Assembly (NCBI RefSeq): GCF_014649995.1
Contig: NZ_BMUC01000002.1
Location: 250,806-314,805, forward strand
Length of the DNA stretch: 64,000 bases
Reading direction: 5' to 3'
Source of the DNA: Streptomyces griseoflavus
GTDB lineage: Bacteria > Actinomycetota > Actinomycetes > Streptomycetales > Streptomycetaceae
Positions 10,690-18,467 of the stretch are shown here, piece by piece; the stretch's first letter is position 1; every line of letters starts with the position of its first letter. A program made the position numbers and the translations under genes. The notes beneath the pieces are model-generated. The model saw nothing but the letters and a program-made list of their open reading frames with translations, had not been told where the DNA came from and searched no databases.

Positions 10690-11176
10690 GTTTCCTTGAT
10701 CGTTGTGAGGCATCGCACACGGTCCGGCCAGGCGCGGGGCGGGTTCCGGCGCGTGAGCTATCTCACGGCTTCCTCCTCTGGGTGACGACGCGCCACGGCC
10801 GGTCGGGCGTGGCCGGGGCTACTCACGGACGGACGCCGGCCGCAGGGCCGGGCGGCGCAGGGTGAGCAGCGTCCGGATGACGGCGGCGACCGTGGCGAGG
10901 GTGGCGCAGGCCGCCTGACCATGGCGAGGGCCCGCCAGGGCAGGGCGAGCGGGGCGGTGGCCGACTGCGGGGTCAGGGCCGCCCACAGAACGGCCGGCTG
11001 GACTGCCGCGACGGCCGTCCCCCGGGACGGCGCCGACGGCGACCGCCGTCAAAGCCGGACCTGCCGACGGGACGCACCGGAGGGTCCTGGCGGTGCTGGC
11101 GTTCCTGCGGGCCTGACGCTCCCGGGGCCGCGCGGGCGAGCGCACAAACCGACGGGACGGTTTCCGGCCGGGGCCC
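10690..11176. other. Gene-poor stretch downstream of tRNA-Leu
   Basis: I find no credible gene in these roughly 490 bases. The open frames present (for example minus-strand 10819-11145 and a plus-strand frame from 10921) lack the strong third-position G+C bias of the neighbours and encode Arg/Pro/Gly-rich sequence with no recognisable motif. It may be decayed coding sequence at the border of the signalling locus. Confidence 0.4.
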
Positions 11177-12103
11177 CTACCGGCCGTCCGCCAGGTACGA
11201 CCGGTACCAGGGCGCCGCGCGGGCGAAGGCGGCCGCGAAGCCCTCGCCGGGAGCGAGGTCCAGCTCCTTCCACAAGCCGTCGTCCGCGAACCAGTGGTCC
11301 ACGGTCAGCATGTCGAGGTGGTGCAGCGCCCGGGGCGAGCCGGCCGCCCGCGCACGGGCGGTGGCCACGTCCACCGGGGCACCGTCGCCGGGCCCCCCGA
11401 CCTGCGCGCGGACCGCCGCGAGCAGGTCGGCAACGGGTACGGGGTCCGGGTGGCCGACGTAACGGGCCCCGGGGCCGACGTGCGGGGACAGTGCGGCGGC
11501 GGCGACCGCCCGGCCCAGGGTGCCGACGTCGGTCATCGAGTGGACCGCCGTACAGCCGGTGATCGTCGCGGAGAGCGTCCGCAGCAGGCTTACCAGTCCG
11601 GGGACCACCCAGCGGTCGCCCTCGCCGTGCACCAGGTGCGGGCGCAGCACCAGGCCGCCCGCGTCGAGAACGTGCCGCTCCGCCGCCGCGCGGGTGCGGC
11701 TGGTGGCGGAGACGGGCGCGATCGGGGCCTGGCCGGGCCGCACGCCGTGGAAGGGGCCCCGGCCGTGGACGGCGGCGGTGCTCACGTACACGATCCGGCC
11801 GACGCCGGCCCGGACGGCGTCCTCCACCAGGGCCTCCGTGCCGAGGTCGTTGACCGCCGCGGCGGACTCCGGGTCGCCTCCCACGCGGGAGGCGCAGTGG
11901 ACGAGGACGTCGACGCCGGCGCACACGCCGCGCAGGGTGCGGGGATCGGCCAGGTCGCCGGGCACGGTCCGGGCGTCCGTAGGCCCGCCCCCTGGACGGC
12001 GGGAGAGGGACCGCACGCGGACACCGGGGCGTTCGCGGGCCGCCGCGGCGACCCTGCTGCCGATGAAGCCCGTCGCACCGGTGATCAGGAGGTCCGTGGT
12101 CAC
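11177..12103 (-). CDS. Extended SDR-family epimerase/dehydratase-like protein in butyrolactone locus
   Basis: This is an NAD(P)-binding Rossmann protein of 308 residues, with the N-terminal dinucleotide motif GATGFIG (about 8-14) and the extended-SDR elements VNDLGTEALVEDA and VYVSTAAVHG. It is translationally coupled to the upstream afsA-like gene (GTGA overlap, start GTG 12103). Similar reductase or epimerase genes accompany many butyrolactone or butenolide synthase loci, so a step in signal-molecule formation is inferred. Where extended SDRs normally have a YxxxK catalytic pair, this protein reads SATSRTRAAAE, so Tyr and Lys appear to be replaced by Thr and Arg. The usual oxidoreductase chemistry may therefore be lost or changed. 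Confidence 0.88.
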   Translation of the reverse strand: MTTDLLITGATGFIGSRVAAAARERPGVRVRSLSRRPGGGPTDARTVPGDLADPRTLRGVCAGVDVLVHCASRVGGDPESAAAVNDLGTEALVEDAVRAGVGRIVYVSTAAVHGRGPFHGVRPGQAPIAPVSATSRTRAAAERHVLDAGGLVLRPHLVHGEGDRWVVPGLVSLLRTLSATITGCTAVHSMTDVGTLGRAVAAAALSPHVGPGARYVGHPDPVPVADLLAAVRAQVGGPGDGAPVDVATARARAAGSPRALHHLDMLTVDHWFADDGLWKELDLAPGEGFAAAFARAAPWYRSYLADGR

Positions 12104-13092
12104 GGCAGTGACCGCACCGGGGCGGTGGGGGCGCAGGTGAGGGTGGCGTCGAAGACGGGCTCGTCGTCCTGCCGTCCCGACACCCGTACCGTCACCTCGT
12201 CCTCGCCCTTGTCGAGCACCTCGGTGTCGATCAGGCAGGGACCGTCCAGTTCGGCGTAGCGGCTGAAGAGGACGGAGAAGCCCGACAGCAGGAAGGGCAG
12301 CCGGCCGGAGGCGGCGGCCGCCGCCTGGCGGGCGGCCTCGAACAGGACCATGCCGGGCACGTGGTCGTTGGGGCGGGGGAAGAGCACGGGGTGCCGCGTG
12401 TCGACGCGCAGCAGCCAGCGGCCGGGCCGGTCGGACGGGGCGAGAACGACGTCCTGCGCGCGGTGGCGGCCCACGCGCCGGGGCTCGACCGGAGCGGGCA
12501 GCGGTATTCGGGTACTGTCCGCGACAGTCGGACGGGACGCGCGCAGCCGGCGGTAGACGGCCGGGGAGACGCAGCCCGTGCTGCCGGTGCCGCGGGCGAC
12601 GAGCAGCCCCGCGCGGCGGAAGTCCATGGTGGTGCGCATGCCGTTCAGGCCGCGGCCCCGGCGGCGCACCTCGGAACAGACGACGTCGACGGTGACGGGT
12701 TCGGCGGCGTCGGCGAGCAGTAACGCGGCGGGGTCGGTGGAGACCTCCAGGTCGTGCATGACGAAGTGGGTGTCCGCGGGGGCGCCGAACTCCGCGTGGG
12801 CCAGGGCCATCGACGTCTGACGCAACGTTTCACCGACGATCATCGGATCCTGGTGGCGGCCGTCGAGGGGACCGAAGAAGCTGTGACCGGCGGGCCAGTG
12901 CGCGGTGACACGGAAGCGGTCGTCCGCGAGCCGGACCCAGGAGACCGGGAACACGTCCTCGGCGCGGGGACGGTGGGCGAGTGCCGGTGTGACGAGGGTG
13001 CGGGCGGGGGCCGGACCGGCGGCGTTTGCGGGCGAGGCCCGCTGTCCGGTCTGATCCTCCCTGGGCGCGCTCGAGGAATCCGGCTGCGGCAT
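12100..13092 (-). CDS. AfsA/ScbA-family gamma-butyrolactone biosynthesis protein
   Basis: This is a predicted signal synthase: the AfsA family condenses a beta-ketoacyl-ACP/CoA with dihydroxyacetone phosphate to start gamma-butyrolactone formation. It has 330 residues with a disordered Ser/Pro/Ala-rich N-terminus (about 1-35) and two AfsA hot-dog repeats. The first is around HWPAGHSFFGP and DPMIVGETLRQTS, the second around LFPRPNDHVPGMVLFEAARQ. Start ATG 13092 has GGGGG nearby. It is divergent from a receptor-type TetR gene and overlaps the SDR gene downstream by 4 nt. The product could be a butyrolactone, butenolide or furan; the sequence alone does not tell which. Confidence 0.93.
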   Translation of the reverse strand: MPQPDSSSAPREDQTGQRASPANAAGPAPARTLVTPALAHRPRAEDVFPVSWVRLADDRFRVTAHWPAGHSFFGPLDGRHQDPMIVGETLRQTSMALAHAEFGAPADTHFVMHDLEVSTDPAALLLADAAEPVTVDVVCSEVRRRGRGLNGMRTTMDFRRAGLLVARGTGSTGCVSPAVYRRLRASRPTVADSTRIPLPAPVEPRRVGRHRAQDVVLAPSDRPGRWLLRVDTRHPVLFPRPNDHVPGMVLFEAARQAAAAASGRLPFLLSGFSVLFSRYAELDGPCLIDTEVLDKGEDEVTVRVSGRQDDEPVFDATLTCAPTAPVRSLP

Positions 13093-13136
13093 GGGAACCC
13101 CCGGGATCGGCAGTCTGGCTCCGGTCGATTCGCACT

Positions 13137-13163
13137 AAGATACGGACGAGACGGTTTTTTTCC
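13137..13163. promoter_or_regulatory. Candidate autoregulatory element (ARE) of the butyrolactone receptor
   Basis: An imperfect inverted repeat in the divergent afsA/receptor spacer: AAGATACGGACG on one side and ACGGTTTTTTTCC on the other, whose complement reads GGAAAAAAACCGT. A/T-rich outer arms around an ACGG/CCGT-like core are typical of ArpA/ScbR-type operators. It lies 45 nt upstream of the afsA-like start and 144 nt upstream of the receptor start. Confidence 0.5.
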
Positions 13164-13306
13164 AAGGGTGATCCACATCGCCGGATTCGAGCCCGTGCGC
13201 CCCACACCGTGCGACCGATGGCACGGTGGTGCCGCGCCGGCCCCGCGGCGGCTGCACGGTGCGACCCACGAGATCCACGAGATCCACGCAGATCAGGAGG
13301 CACCCG

Positions 13307-13972
13307 ATGGCCCGACAGGAGCGCGCGATCCGCACCCGGCGGACCATTCTGGAGGCGGCGGCCGCCGTCTTCGACGAGCGCGGCTACACCTCGGCGACCA
13401 TCGGGGAGATCCTGGAGCGGGCCGGGGTCACCAAGGGCGCGCTGTACTTCCACTTCGGGTCCAAGGAGGAGCTGGCGCTCGGCGTGTTCGAGGAGCAGCT
13501 GGCGATCTCCCTGCCGCCCCAGTCGAGCAAGCTGCAGGAACTGGTCGACTCCGGCCTGGTGCTGGCCACGCGGCTGCGGACCGAGCCGCTGGTGCGGGCG
13601 AGCGTCGGACTGGCCCTGGACCAGGGCGCGCTGGGGCTGGACCGCACCCCGGCGTTCGGCATGTGGATCGACCAGACCGAGCGGACCCTGGCCGAGGCGA
13701 AGACGGGCGGCGAACTGCTGCCGCACGTGGACCCGACGGAGACGGCGGAACTGCTCGTCGCGAGCTTCTCGGGCGTGCAGCTGCTGTCGCAGGTGCGCTG
13801 CCAGCGGCAGGACCTGGAACACCGGGCCGTCGTGCTGTTCCACCACCTGCTGCCGGGCATCGCCGTCCCGGCGGTGCTGGCCCGGCTGGACATCTCGCAA
13901 GACCGCGCCGCACGGCTGCTCGCCGAGGGACGGTCGCTGCCGGCCGCGGGGGACGTGGCGGAGGCGGGTTAG
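13307..13972 (+). CDS. TetR-family gamma-butyrolactone receptor (ArpA/ScbR type)
   Basis: This is a predicted dimeric repressor released by a diffusible butyrolactone-type signal. It has 221 residues from ATG 13307, chosen because AGGAGG (13295-13300) stands 6 nt upstream. The N-terminal TetR helix-turn-helix includes TSATIGEILERAGVTKGALY and FHFGSKEEL. The ligand domain carries a Trp at about residue 120 (FGMWIDQTE), matching the conserved ligand-contacting Trp of ArpA-type receptors, and the C-terminal stretch LLPGIAVPAVLARLD is typical of the family. It is divergent from the synthase gene, the normal arrangement for feedback control of signal production. Confidence 0.93.
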   Translation: MARQERAIRTRRTILEAAAAVFDERGYTSATIGEILERAGVTKGALYFHFGSKEELALGVFEEQLAISLPPQSSKLQELVDSGLVLATRLRTEPLVRASVGLALDQGALGLDRTPAFGMWIDQTERTLAEAKTGGELLPHVDPTETAELLVASFSGVQLLSQVRCQRQDLEHRAVVLFHHLLPGIAVPAVLARLDISQDRAARLLAEGRSLPAAGDVAEAG

Positions 13973-14067
13973 GCGCGGGCGCGGTCCGGGAGTCGTCCAC
14001 AGGGCCTGACGCTTTTCGGCCACCGGTTGTACGGTCGGCACGATCGATGTCGACGCGTGTGCGCAGC

Positions 14068-14077
14068 ACACATGTGT
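14068..14077. promoter_or_regulatory. Palindromic leader element upstream of DUF2252 gene
   Basis: A perfect 10-bp palindrome ACACATGTGT just before the ribosome-binding site at 14081-14090, next to a second short repeat (GTGTG-N5-CACAC). It could be an operator or a small hairpin; function unknown. Confidence 0.3.
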
Positions 14078-14095
14078 ACGGGGGAGGCGGTTGCC

Positions 14096-15553
14096 GTGAC
14101 CGAGCTCGCTGCCGGGGCGGACGGGACCGAGGGCGTGGGTGTGGGCGGGGGCGGGGCCGCGGATCCGGGCCGGCGGCTGCCGCGGGTGCCCGGGTTCGCC
14201 GAGTGGCCGGCCGCGGGCTCGCCCAAGCGGGAGGGCAAGGCCCTGCGTGCGCAGGTTCCGCGCACCGCGCACTCCGCCCTCGACCTCGACGCCTCCCGCC
14301 CCGACGCGGTGAGCGCCGTCGAGGAGTCCAGCCGCGGCAGACTGCCCGAGCTGGCCCCGCTCCGGGTGGGCAGGATGGCGGCGACACCGTTCGCCTTCCT
14401 GCGCGGATCGGCGGGCCTCATGGGATACGACCTGGCCCGCACCCCCGTGACCGGGATCGGCGCCCAGATCTGCGGTGACGCCCACGCGGCGAACTTCGGC
14501 CTCTACGGGGACGCGCGCGGCCGCCTGGTCATCGACCTGAACGACTTCGACGAGACCGTGTACGGCCCCTGGGAATGGGACCTCAAGCGGCTCGCCACCT
14601 CACTCGTGCTCGCCGGGCGGGAGGCCGGCGCGGACGAGGACACCTGCCGCGCGGCCGCCCACGACGCCGCGGGCGCCTACCGGCGCACCATGCGGCTGCT
14701 GTCCGGGCTGTCGGCGCTGGACGCCTGGAACGCCATCGCGGACGAGGAACTCGTCTCCCACGCCGACGCCCACGACCTCCTCGGCACCCTGGAGCGGGTC
14801 TCCGAGAAGGCCCGCGCGAACACCAGCGGCCGCTTCGCCGCCAAGTCCACCGAGGAGGGCACGGACGGCGGGCGCCGCTTCGTCGACGCGCCGCCGGTGC
14901 TGCGCCGGATCCCGGACGCCGAGGCCGCCGAGGTGGCCGCCTCCCTGGGGGAGTACCTCGGCACGCTCCCGCCGGACCGCCACCCGCTGCTCGCCCGGCA
15001 CGCCGTGCACGACGTGGCGTTCCGCGTCGTCGGCACCGGCAGCGTGGGAACCCGCTCCTACGTCGTGCTGCTCCTCGACCACCGGGGCGAGCCGCTGGTC
15101 CTCCAGGTGAAGGAGGCACGCCCCTCGGCGCTCGTCCCGCACCTGCCGACGGCCGGCTTCGAGGCGCCCGGGGCCGGGCACGAGGGCCGGCGCGTGGTCG
15201 ACGGCCAGAAGCGGATGCAGGTGATCAGCGACAACCTGCTGGGCTGGACGACGGTCGACGGCCGTCCGTACCAGGTGCGCCAGTTCCGCAACCGCAAGGG
15301 CAGCGTCGACCCGGCCGCCCTGGCCGCCGACCAGGTCGACGACTACGCCCGGATGACCGGCGCCCTGCTGGCCCGCGCCCACTCCCACAGCGCCGACCCC
15401 CGGCTGATCGCCGGCTACTGCGGCAAGAACGACGAACTGGACGAGGCGGTGGCCGCCTTCGCCGTCGCCTACGCCGACCTCACGGAGGCGGACCACACCG
15501 ACCTGGTCACGGCGGTGCGGTCGGGTCGGATCGCCGCGGAGGCGGGGGTGTGA
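14096..15553 (+). CDS. DUF2252 domain-containing protein
   Basis: This is an uncharacterised family with distant resemblance to kinase/phosphotransferase folds. GTG 14096 is chosen as start because GGGGAGGCGG (14081-14090) lies just upstream; an earlier in-frame codon at 14027 would add Cys/Arg-rich residues with no ribosome-binding site. The protein has 485 residues. Conserved DUF2252 blocks are visible: MAATPFAFLRGSAGLM, ICGDAHAANFGLYG, IDLNDFDETVYGPWEWDLKR and, near the end, LLARAHSHSADP. The GDAHAANFG and DxNDFDE pair look like catalytic-loop and metal-binding elements of an aminoglycoside-phosphotransferase-like site, which is an inference. The substrate is unknown. It stands alone, with no obvious operon partner. 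Confidence 0.9.
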   Translation: MTELAAGADGTEGVGVGGGGAADPGRRLPRVPGFAEWPAAGSPKREGKALRAQVPRTAHSALDLDASRPDAVSAVEESSRGRLPELAPLRVGRMAATPFAFLRGSAGLMGYDLARTPVTGIGAQICGDAHAANFGLYGDARGRLVIDLNDFDETVYGPWEWDLKRLATSLVLAGREAGADEDTCRAAAHDAAGAYRRTMRLLSGLSALDAWNAIADEELVSHADAHDLLGTLERVSEKARANTSGRFAAKSTEEGTDGGRRFVDAPPVLRRIPDAEAAEVAASLGEYLGTLPPDRHPLLARHAVHDVAFRVVGTGSVGTRSYVVLLLDHRGEPLVLQVKEARPSALVPHLPTAGFEAPGAGHEGRRVVDGQKRMQVISDNLLGWTTVDGRPYQVRQFRNRKGSVDPAALAADQVDDYARMTGALLARAHSHSADPRLIAGYCGKNDELDEAVAAFAVAYADLTEADHTDLVTAVRSGRIAAEAGV

Positions 15554-15619
15554 GCGGCGCCGGCCCGGCCACGGGGCATACGCCGCCGGAGCGGGGAGTG
15601 TCACCCCTGGCCGGTGGCC

Positions 15620-15625
15620 TACGCT
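15620..15625 (+). promoter_or_regulatory. Putative -10 element of a leaderless J-domain gene
   Basis: TACGCT ends 6 nt before GTG 15632, with GTGTCA (15597-15602) 17 nt further upstream as a possible -35. No ribosome-binding site is present. Confidence 0.45.
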
Positions 15626-15631
15626 GTCCGG

Positions 15632-16471
15632 GTGACGACCTCGGAAGGTGAGCAGGCCGGCGGCGCCGGCGCGGAGCGGACGCCCGGCGGCGAGGGGGCA
15701 GCGCGGCCCGAGGACCGGCTGGAACAGGCCGTCCGGGCGGCCGAGCAGGCCCTGATCGAGTTCGAGATCGCGGTGGAGACCTTCCGCGTCGAGGTCGAGA
15801 ACTTCTCCCGGCTGCACGAACAGAAGCTCGGCCCCGTCTACGCCCGCCTCGAGGAGCTGGACGCCCGGATTCTGGAGGCGAAGGCGGCCCGCAGCGACGA
15901 CCCCGAGGACCGGCGCCGGGCCGACGAGGCACGCGCCCGGCTCCTGCCGATCCCCGGCGTCGAAGAGCTGATGAACGGCTGGATGGACGGCGACGGCCTG
16001 TTCCCCGAGGCCACCGCCATGCTCACGGATCAGCCGGTGCGGCCCCCGCAGCGGGTGCGGCCCAGCGACGAGGCCCGCAGGCTCTACCGGGAGCTCGCCC
16101 GCAAGGCCCACCCGGACCTGGCGCAGGAGGACAAGGAGCGCGCCCGCCGCGAGGAGTTCATCACCCGCGTCAACGCCGCCTACGCCCGCGGCAGCGAGGC
16201 GGAACTGCGCGAACTCGCCGAGGAGTGGGCCAGGGGACCGGAGCTGAAGCGCCTCCCCAGCGCCGGTGAGGAGCTGTACGCCCGCCTCGAATGGCTGTCC
16301 CGGCGCAAGGAACTGCTCACCCTGGTCGCCAGGGAACTCGAGGAGAGCGCCATCGGCTCGATGCTGCGCCTCGCCCCCGAGGACCCCGACCAGCTGCTCG
16401 AGGACATCGCCGGCCAACTGCGCGCCCAGGTCGCCGAACGCGAGGCCGAGCTGGCGGCCCTGCTGGCCTGA
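15632..16471 (+). CDS. J-domain-like coiled-coil protein
   Basis: A 279-residue, strongly charged, helix-rich protein. A long coiled-coil N-terminal half (about 25-115) precedes a J-domain-like segment containing LYRELARKAHPDL with the HPD tripeptide, followed by a second helical region ending in EREAELAALLA. The HPD motif is what stimulates DnaK ATPase activity in DnaJ-type proteins, so a DnaK co-chaperone role is possible but unproven. GTG 15632 is preferred to the in-frame GTG at 15614 because a -10-like TACGCT lies 6 nt upstream and no Shine-Dalgarno is visible, suggesting a leaderless mRNA. Confidence 0.85.
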   Translation: MTTSEGEQAGGAGAERTPGGEGAARPEDRLEQAVRAAEQALIEFEIAVETFRVEVENFSRLHEQKLGPVYARLEELDARILEAKAARSDDPEDRRRADEARARLLPIPGVEELMNGWMDGDGLFPEATAMLTDQPVRPPQRVRPSDEARRLYRELARKAHPDLAQEDKERARREEFITRVNAAYARGSEAELRELAEEWARGPELKRLPSAGEELYARLEWLSRRKELLTLVARELEESAIGSMLRLAPEDPDQLLEDIAGQLRAQVAEREAELAALLA

Positions 16472-16492
16472 ACCCGGCCCCGCCCGGTCGGG

Positions 16493-16498
16493 TAGCGT
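16493..16498 (+). promoter_or_regulatory. Putative -10 element of a leaderless rhodanese gene
   Basis: TAGCGT lies 7 nt upstream of ATG 16506. There is no purine-rich ribosome-binding site between them. Confidence 0.4.
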
Positions 16499-16505
16499 CG
16501 TGGGT

Positions 16506-16853
16506 ATGAGTTTTGGAGCTGGTGTGCCCACGGTCCAGGTCGCGGACCTCAAGGACGGCGACTTCCTGCTGGACGTCCGGGAGGACGACGAGTGGAAGGC
16601 CGGTCACGCAGAAGGGGCGCTGCACATCCCCATCAGCGAGTTCGTGGCCCGCTACGGCGAGCTGACCGAGGCCGCCCCGCAGGACGGCCGGGTCCATGTG
16701 ATCTGCCGCTCCGGCGGGCGGTCGGCGCAGGTCACCATGTACCTGGCCCAGCAGGGCATCGACGCCGTGAACGTGCACGGCGGCATGCAGGTGTGGGAGT
16801 CCGCCGGCCGCCCCGTCGTCATGGACGACGGGGCTCCGGGGCACGTCCTGTAG
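16506..16853 (+). CDS. Rhodanese-like sulfurtransferase
   Basis: This is a single-domain rhodanese of 115 residues, cytoplasmic. It carries LLDVREDDEWKAGHAEGALHI at the N-terminal half and the active-site loop CRSGGRS, with the catalytic Cys that would carry the persulfide. The start ATG 16506 follows TAGCGT by 7 nt, so the message is probably leaderless. Its stop is 10 nt from the stop of the convergent paaE. The sulfur acceptor is unknown. Confidence 0.92.
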   Translation: MSFGAGVPTVQVADLKDGDFLLDVREDDEWKAGHAEGALHIPISEFVARYGELTEAAPQDGRVHVICRSGGRSAQVTMYLAQQGIDAVNVHGGMQVWESAGRPVVMDDGAPGHVL

Positions 16854-16863
16854 CGGGGCTCCC

Positions 16864-17922
16864 TTACCGGTCGAAGTCCAGCTCCACCGTCTCCGTCACC
16901 GGGCGGGACTGGCAGGCCAGGACGTAACCGGCTTCCGTCTCCTCCGACTCCAGGGCGTAGTTGCGCTCCATCCGCACCTCGCCGGCGACGAGGAACGCGC
17001 GGCAGGTGCCGCACACCCCGCCCTTGCAGGCGTAGGGCGCGTCGGACCGGTTGCGCAGCACCGTGTCCAGCAGGGACTCCCCGGCCCGTACGGGCCAGGT
17101 GCCGCCGCGTCCGTCGAGCCGGGCGGTGACCGTGCTGTGCGCGGGGGCGGGCGCGGTGGTGACGGACGCCGTACCGGCGTCGACGTGGAAGATCTCCTGG
17201 TGGATGCGGGACCGGGCGACGCCCAGGCCGCGCAGCGCCCGCTCGGCGCCTTCGACCAGCCCGTAGGGCCCGCACAGGAACCAGCCGTCCACCTGCTCGA
17301 CGGGCAGCAGCGCCGGCAGCAGCCCGGCCAGCCGCTCCTGGTCCAGCCGCCCGGAGGGCAGTCCCGCCTGCTGTTCCTCGCGGGAGAGCACCGTCACCAG
17401 CTGGAAGCGCTCGGGGTAGCGGTCCTTCAGGTCGGCGACCTCCTCCAGGAACATCGTGGAGGCGGCCGTCCGGTCGCTGCGGATCAGGCAGAACCTGGCC
17501 TCCGGCTCGCGGGCGAGGAGCGTCGAGACGATCGACAGCACCGGCGTGATGCCGCTGCCGCCCACGACGGCCGCGTACCGGCCGGGGGCGGGAGGGAGCG
17601 TGAAGCGGCCGGCCGGGGTCATCACCTCCAGCTCGTCACCGAGGTCGATCTCCTTGAGCGCGTACGTGGAGAAGGCGCCGCCCTCGACCAGCCGCACACC
17701 GACCCGCAGCGTGCTCGGGGCCTCGCCGTCGGGGGCGGGGGAGCAGATGGAGTACGTGCGGCGTATCTCCTCGCCGTCGGCGCTGCGTCTGAGGGCCAGG
17801 TGCTGACCGGGCGCGTACCGGTACTCCTCGCGCAGGTGCGGGGGGACGGTGAGGGTGAGGGCGACGGAGTCGTCGGTGAGCCGGTCGACCGCGGCCACCC
17901 GGAGCCGGTGGAAGCGGGCCAT
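16864..17922 (-). CDS. paaE: Phenylacetyl-CoA epoxidase reductase subunit PaaE
   Basis: This is the NADPH-dependent FAD/[2Fe-2S] reductase that feeds electrons to the PaaABC oxygenase during ring epoxidation of phenylacetyl-CoA. It has 352 residues. An FAD-binding ferredoxin-reductase domain (RRTYSICS, GGAFSTY) is followed by an NAD(P)-binding domain (VGGSGITPVLSI, FLCGPYGLVE) and a C-terminal plant-type ferredoxin domain with CKGGVCGTC plus a later Cys in VLACQS. ATG 17922 is preferred over GTG 17925 because AAGGAG sits 5 nt upstream and the start overlaps the paaD stop (TGATG). It is the last gene of paaABCDE. Confidence 0.96.
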   Translation of the reverse strand: MARFHRLRVAAVDRLTDDSVALTLTVPPHLREEYRYAPGQHLALRRSADGEEIRRTYSICSPAPDGEAPSTLRVGVRLVEGGAFSTYALKEIDLGDELEVMTPAGRFTLPPAPGRYAAVVGGSGITPVLSIVSTLLAREPEARFCLIRSDRTAASTMFLEEVADLKDRYPERFQLVTVLSREEQQAGLPSGRLDQERLAGLLPALLPVEQVDGWFLCGPYGLVEGAERALRGLGVARSRIHQEIFHVDAGTASVTTAPAPAHSTVTARLDGRGGTWPVRAGESLLDTVLRNRSDAPYACKGGVCGTCRAFLVAGEVRMERNYALESEETEAGYVLACQSRPVTETVELDFDR

Positions 17923-18467
17923 CACAACTCCTTGAAGTGGTCGAACGGTTCACGGCAGGCCAGGCAGCGGCGCAGCGCCTTGCAGGCGGTGGACGAGAAA
18001 CGGCTGAGCAGTTCGGTCTCGGCGGACCCGCAGTGCGGGCAGGGGACGGGGCCGAGGCCGTCCGCCGGTGCGTCCGACCGGGTGCGGGTGGCTCCGAGCG
18101 TCACCGGGACCGGCCCGGTGGGGGCGGCAGCCCCGGTGCGCGGCGGGGCGATGCCGAACTCCCGCAGCTTGCGCCGCCCTTCGTCCGTGATGTCGTCGGT
18201 CGACCAGGCCGGCGCGAGCACCGTGCGCACGGTGACCTCCCGCACCCCGTGCCCGCGCAGGACGCGCTCGATGTCGAGGCTCATCACCTCGACGGCCGGG
18301 CAGCCGGTGTAGGTCGGGGTCAGCTCGACCTCGACGCTGTCCGGGCCGTGTGCGTGCACCGCGCGGACCACGCCCAGTTCACGCAGGGTCAGTACCGGCA
18401 GTTCGGGGTCGGGCACCGAACCGGCGAGCTCCAGGAGTTCCGCCTCCAGCGGCGTGGCGGTCACCAT
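17922..18467 (-). CDS. paaD: Phenylacetyl-CoA epoxidase assembly protein PaaD
   Basis: This is a MIP18/DUF59-family protein thought to help mature the iron centres of the PaaABCE complex. It has about 181 residues. The N-terminal DUF59 domain shows DPELPVLTLRELGVV and PTYTGCPAVEVM, with the reactive Cys. The C-terminal domain is a zinc-ribbon-like module with PCPHCGSAETE and CLACREPFDHFKEL. The start is ATG 18467 or GTG 18464; both overlap the end of paaC (7 or 4 nt), so coupling is likely either way. It ends at 17922, where paaE begins. Confidence 0.95.
   Translation of the reverse strand: MVTATPLEAELLELAGSVPDPELPVLTLRELGVVRAVHAHGPDSVEVELTPTYTGCPAVEVMSLDIERVLRGHGVREVTVRTVLAPAWSTDDITDEGRRKLREFGIAPPRTGAAAPTGPVPVTLGATRTRSDAPADGLGPVPCPHCGSAETELLSRFSSTACKALRRCLACREPFDHFKEL

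Noticed and set aside
10819-11145. A possible 108-residue minus-strand gene downstream of tRNA-Leu
   Set aside because: Third-position G+C bias is weak, and no convincing ribosome-binding site or motif was found. Described only as a gene-poor stretch.
13990-14000. DnaA box near CGTCCACAGG
   Set aside because: One mismatch to TTGTCCACA and isolated; not strong enough to list with the two better matches.
12754-14478. Long overlapping frames on both strands across the receptor gene
   Set aside because: The receptor (13307-13972) has a clean AGGAGG site and full TetR homology. The other frames are Arg/Pro/Gly-rich with no recognisable domain.
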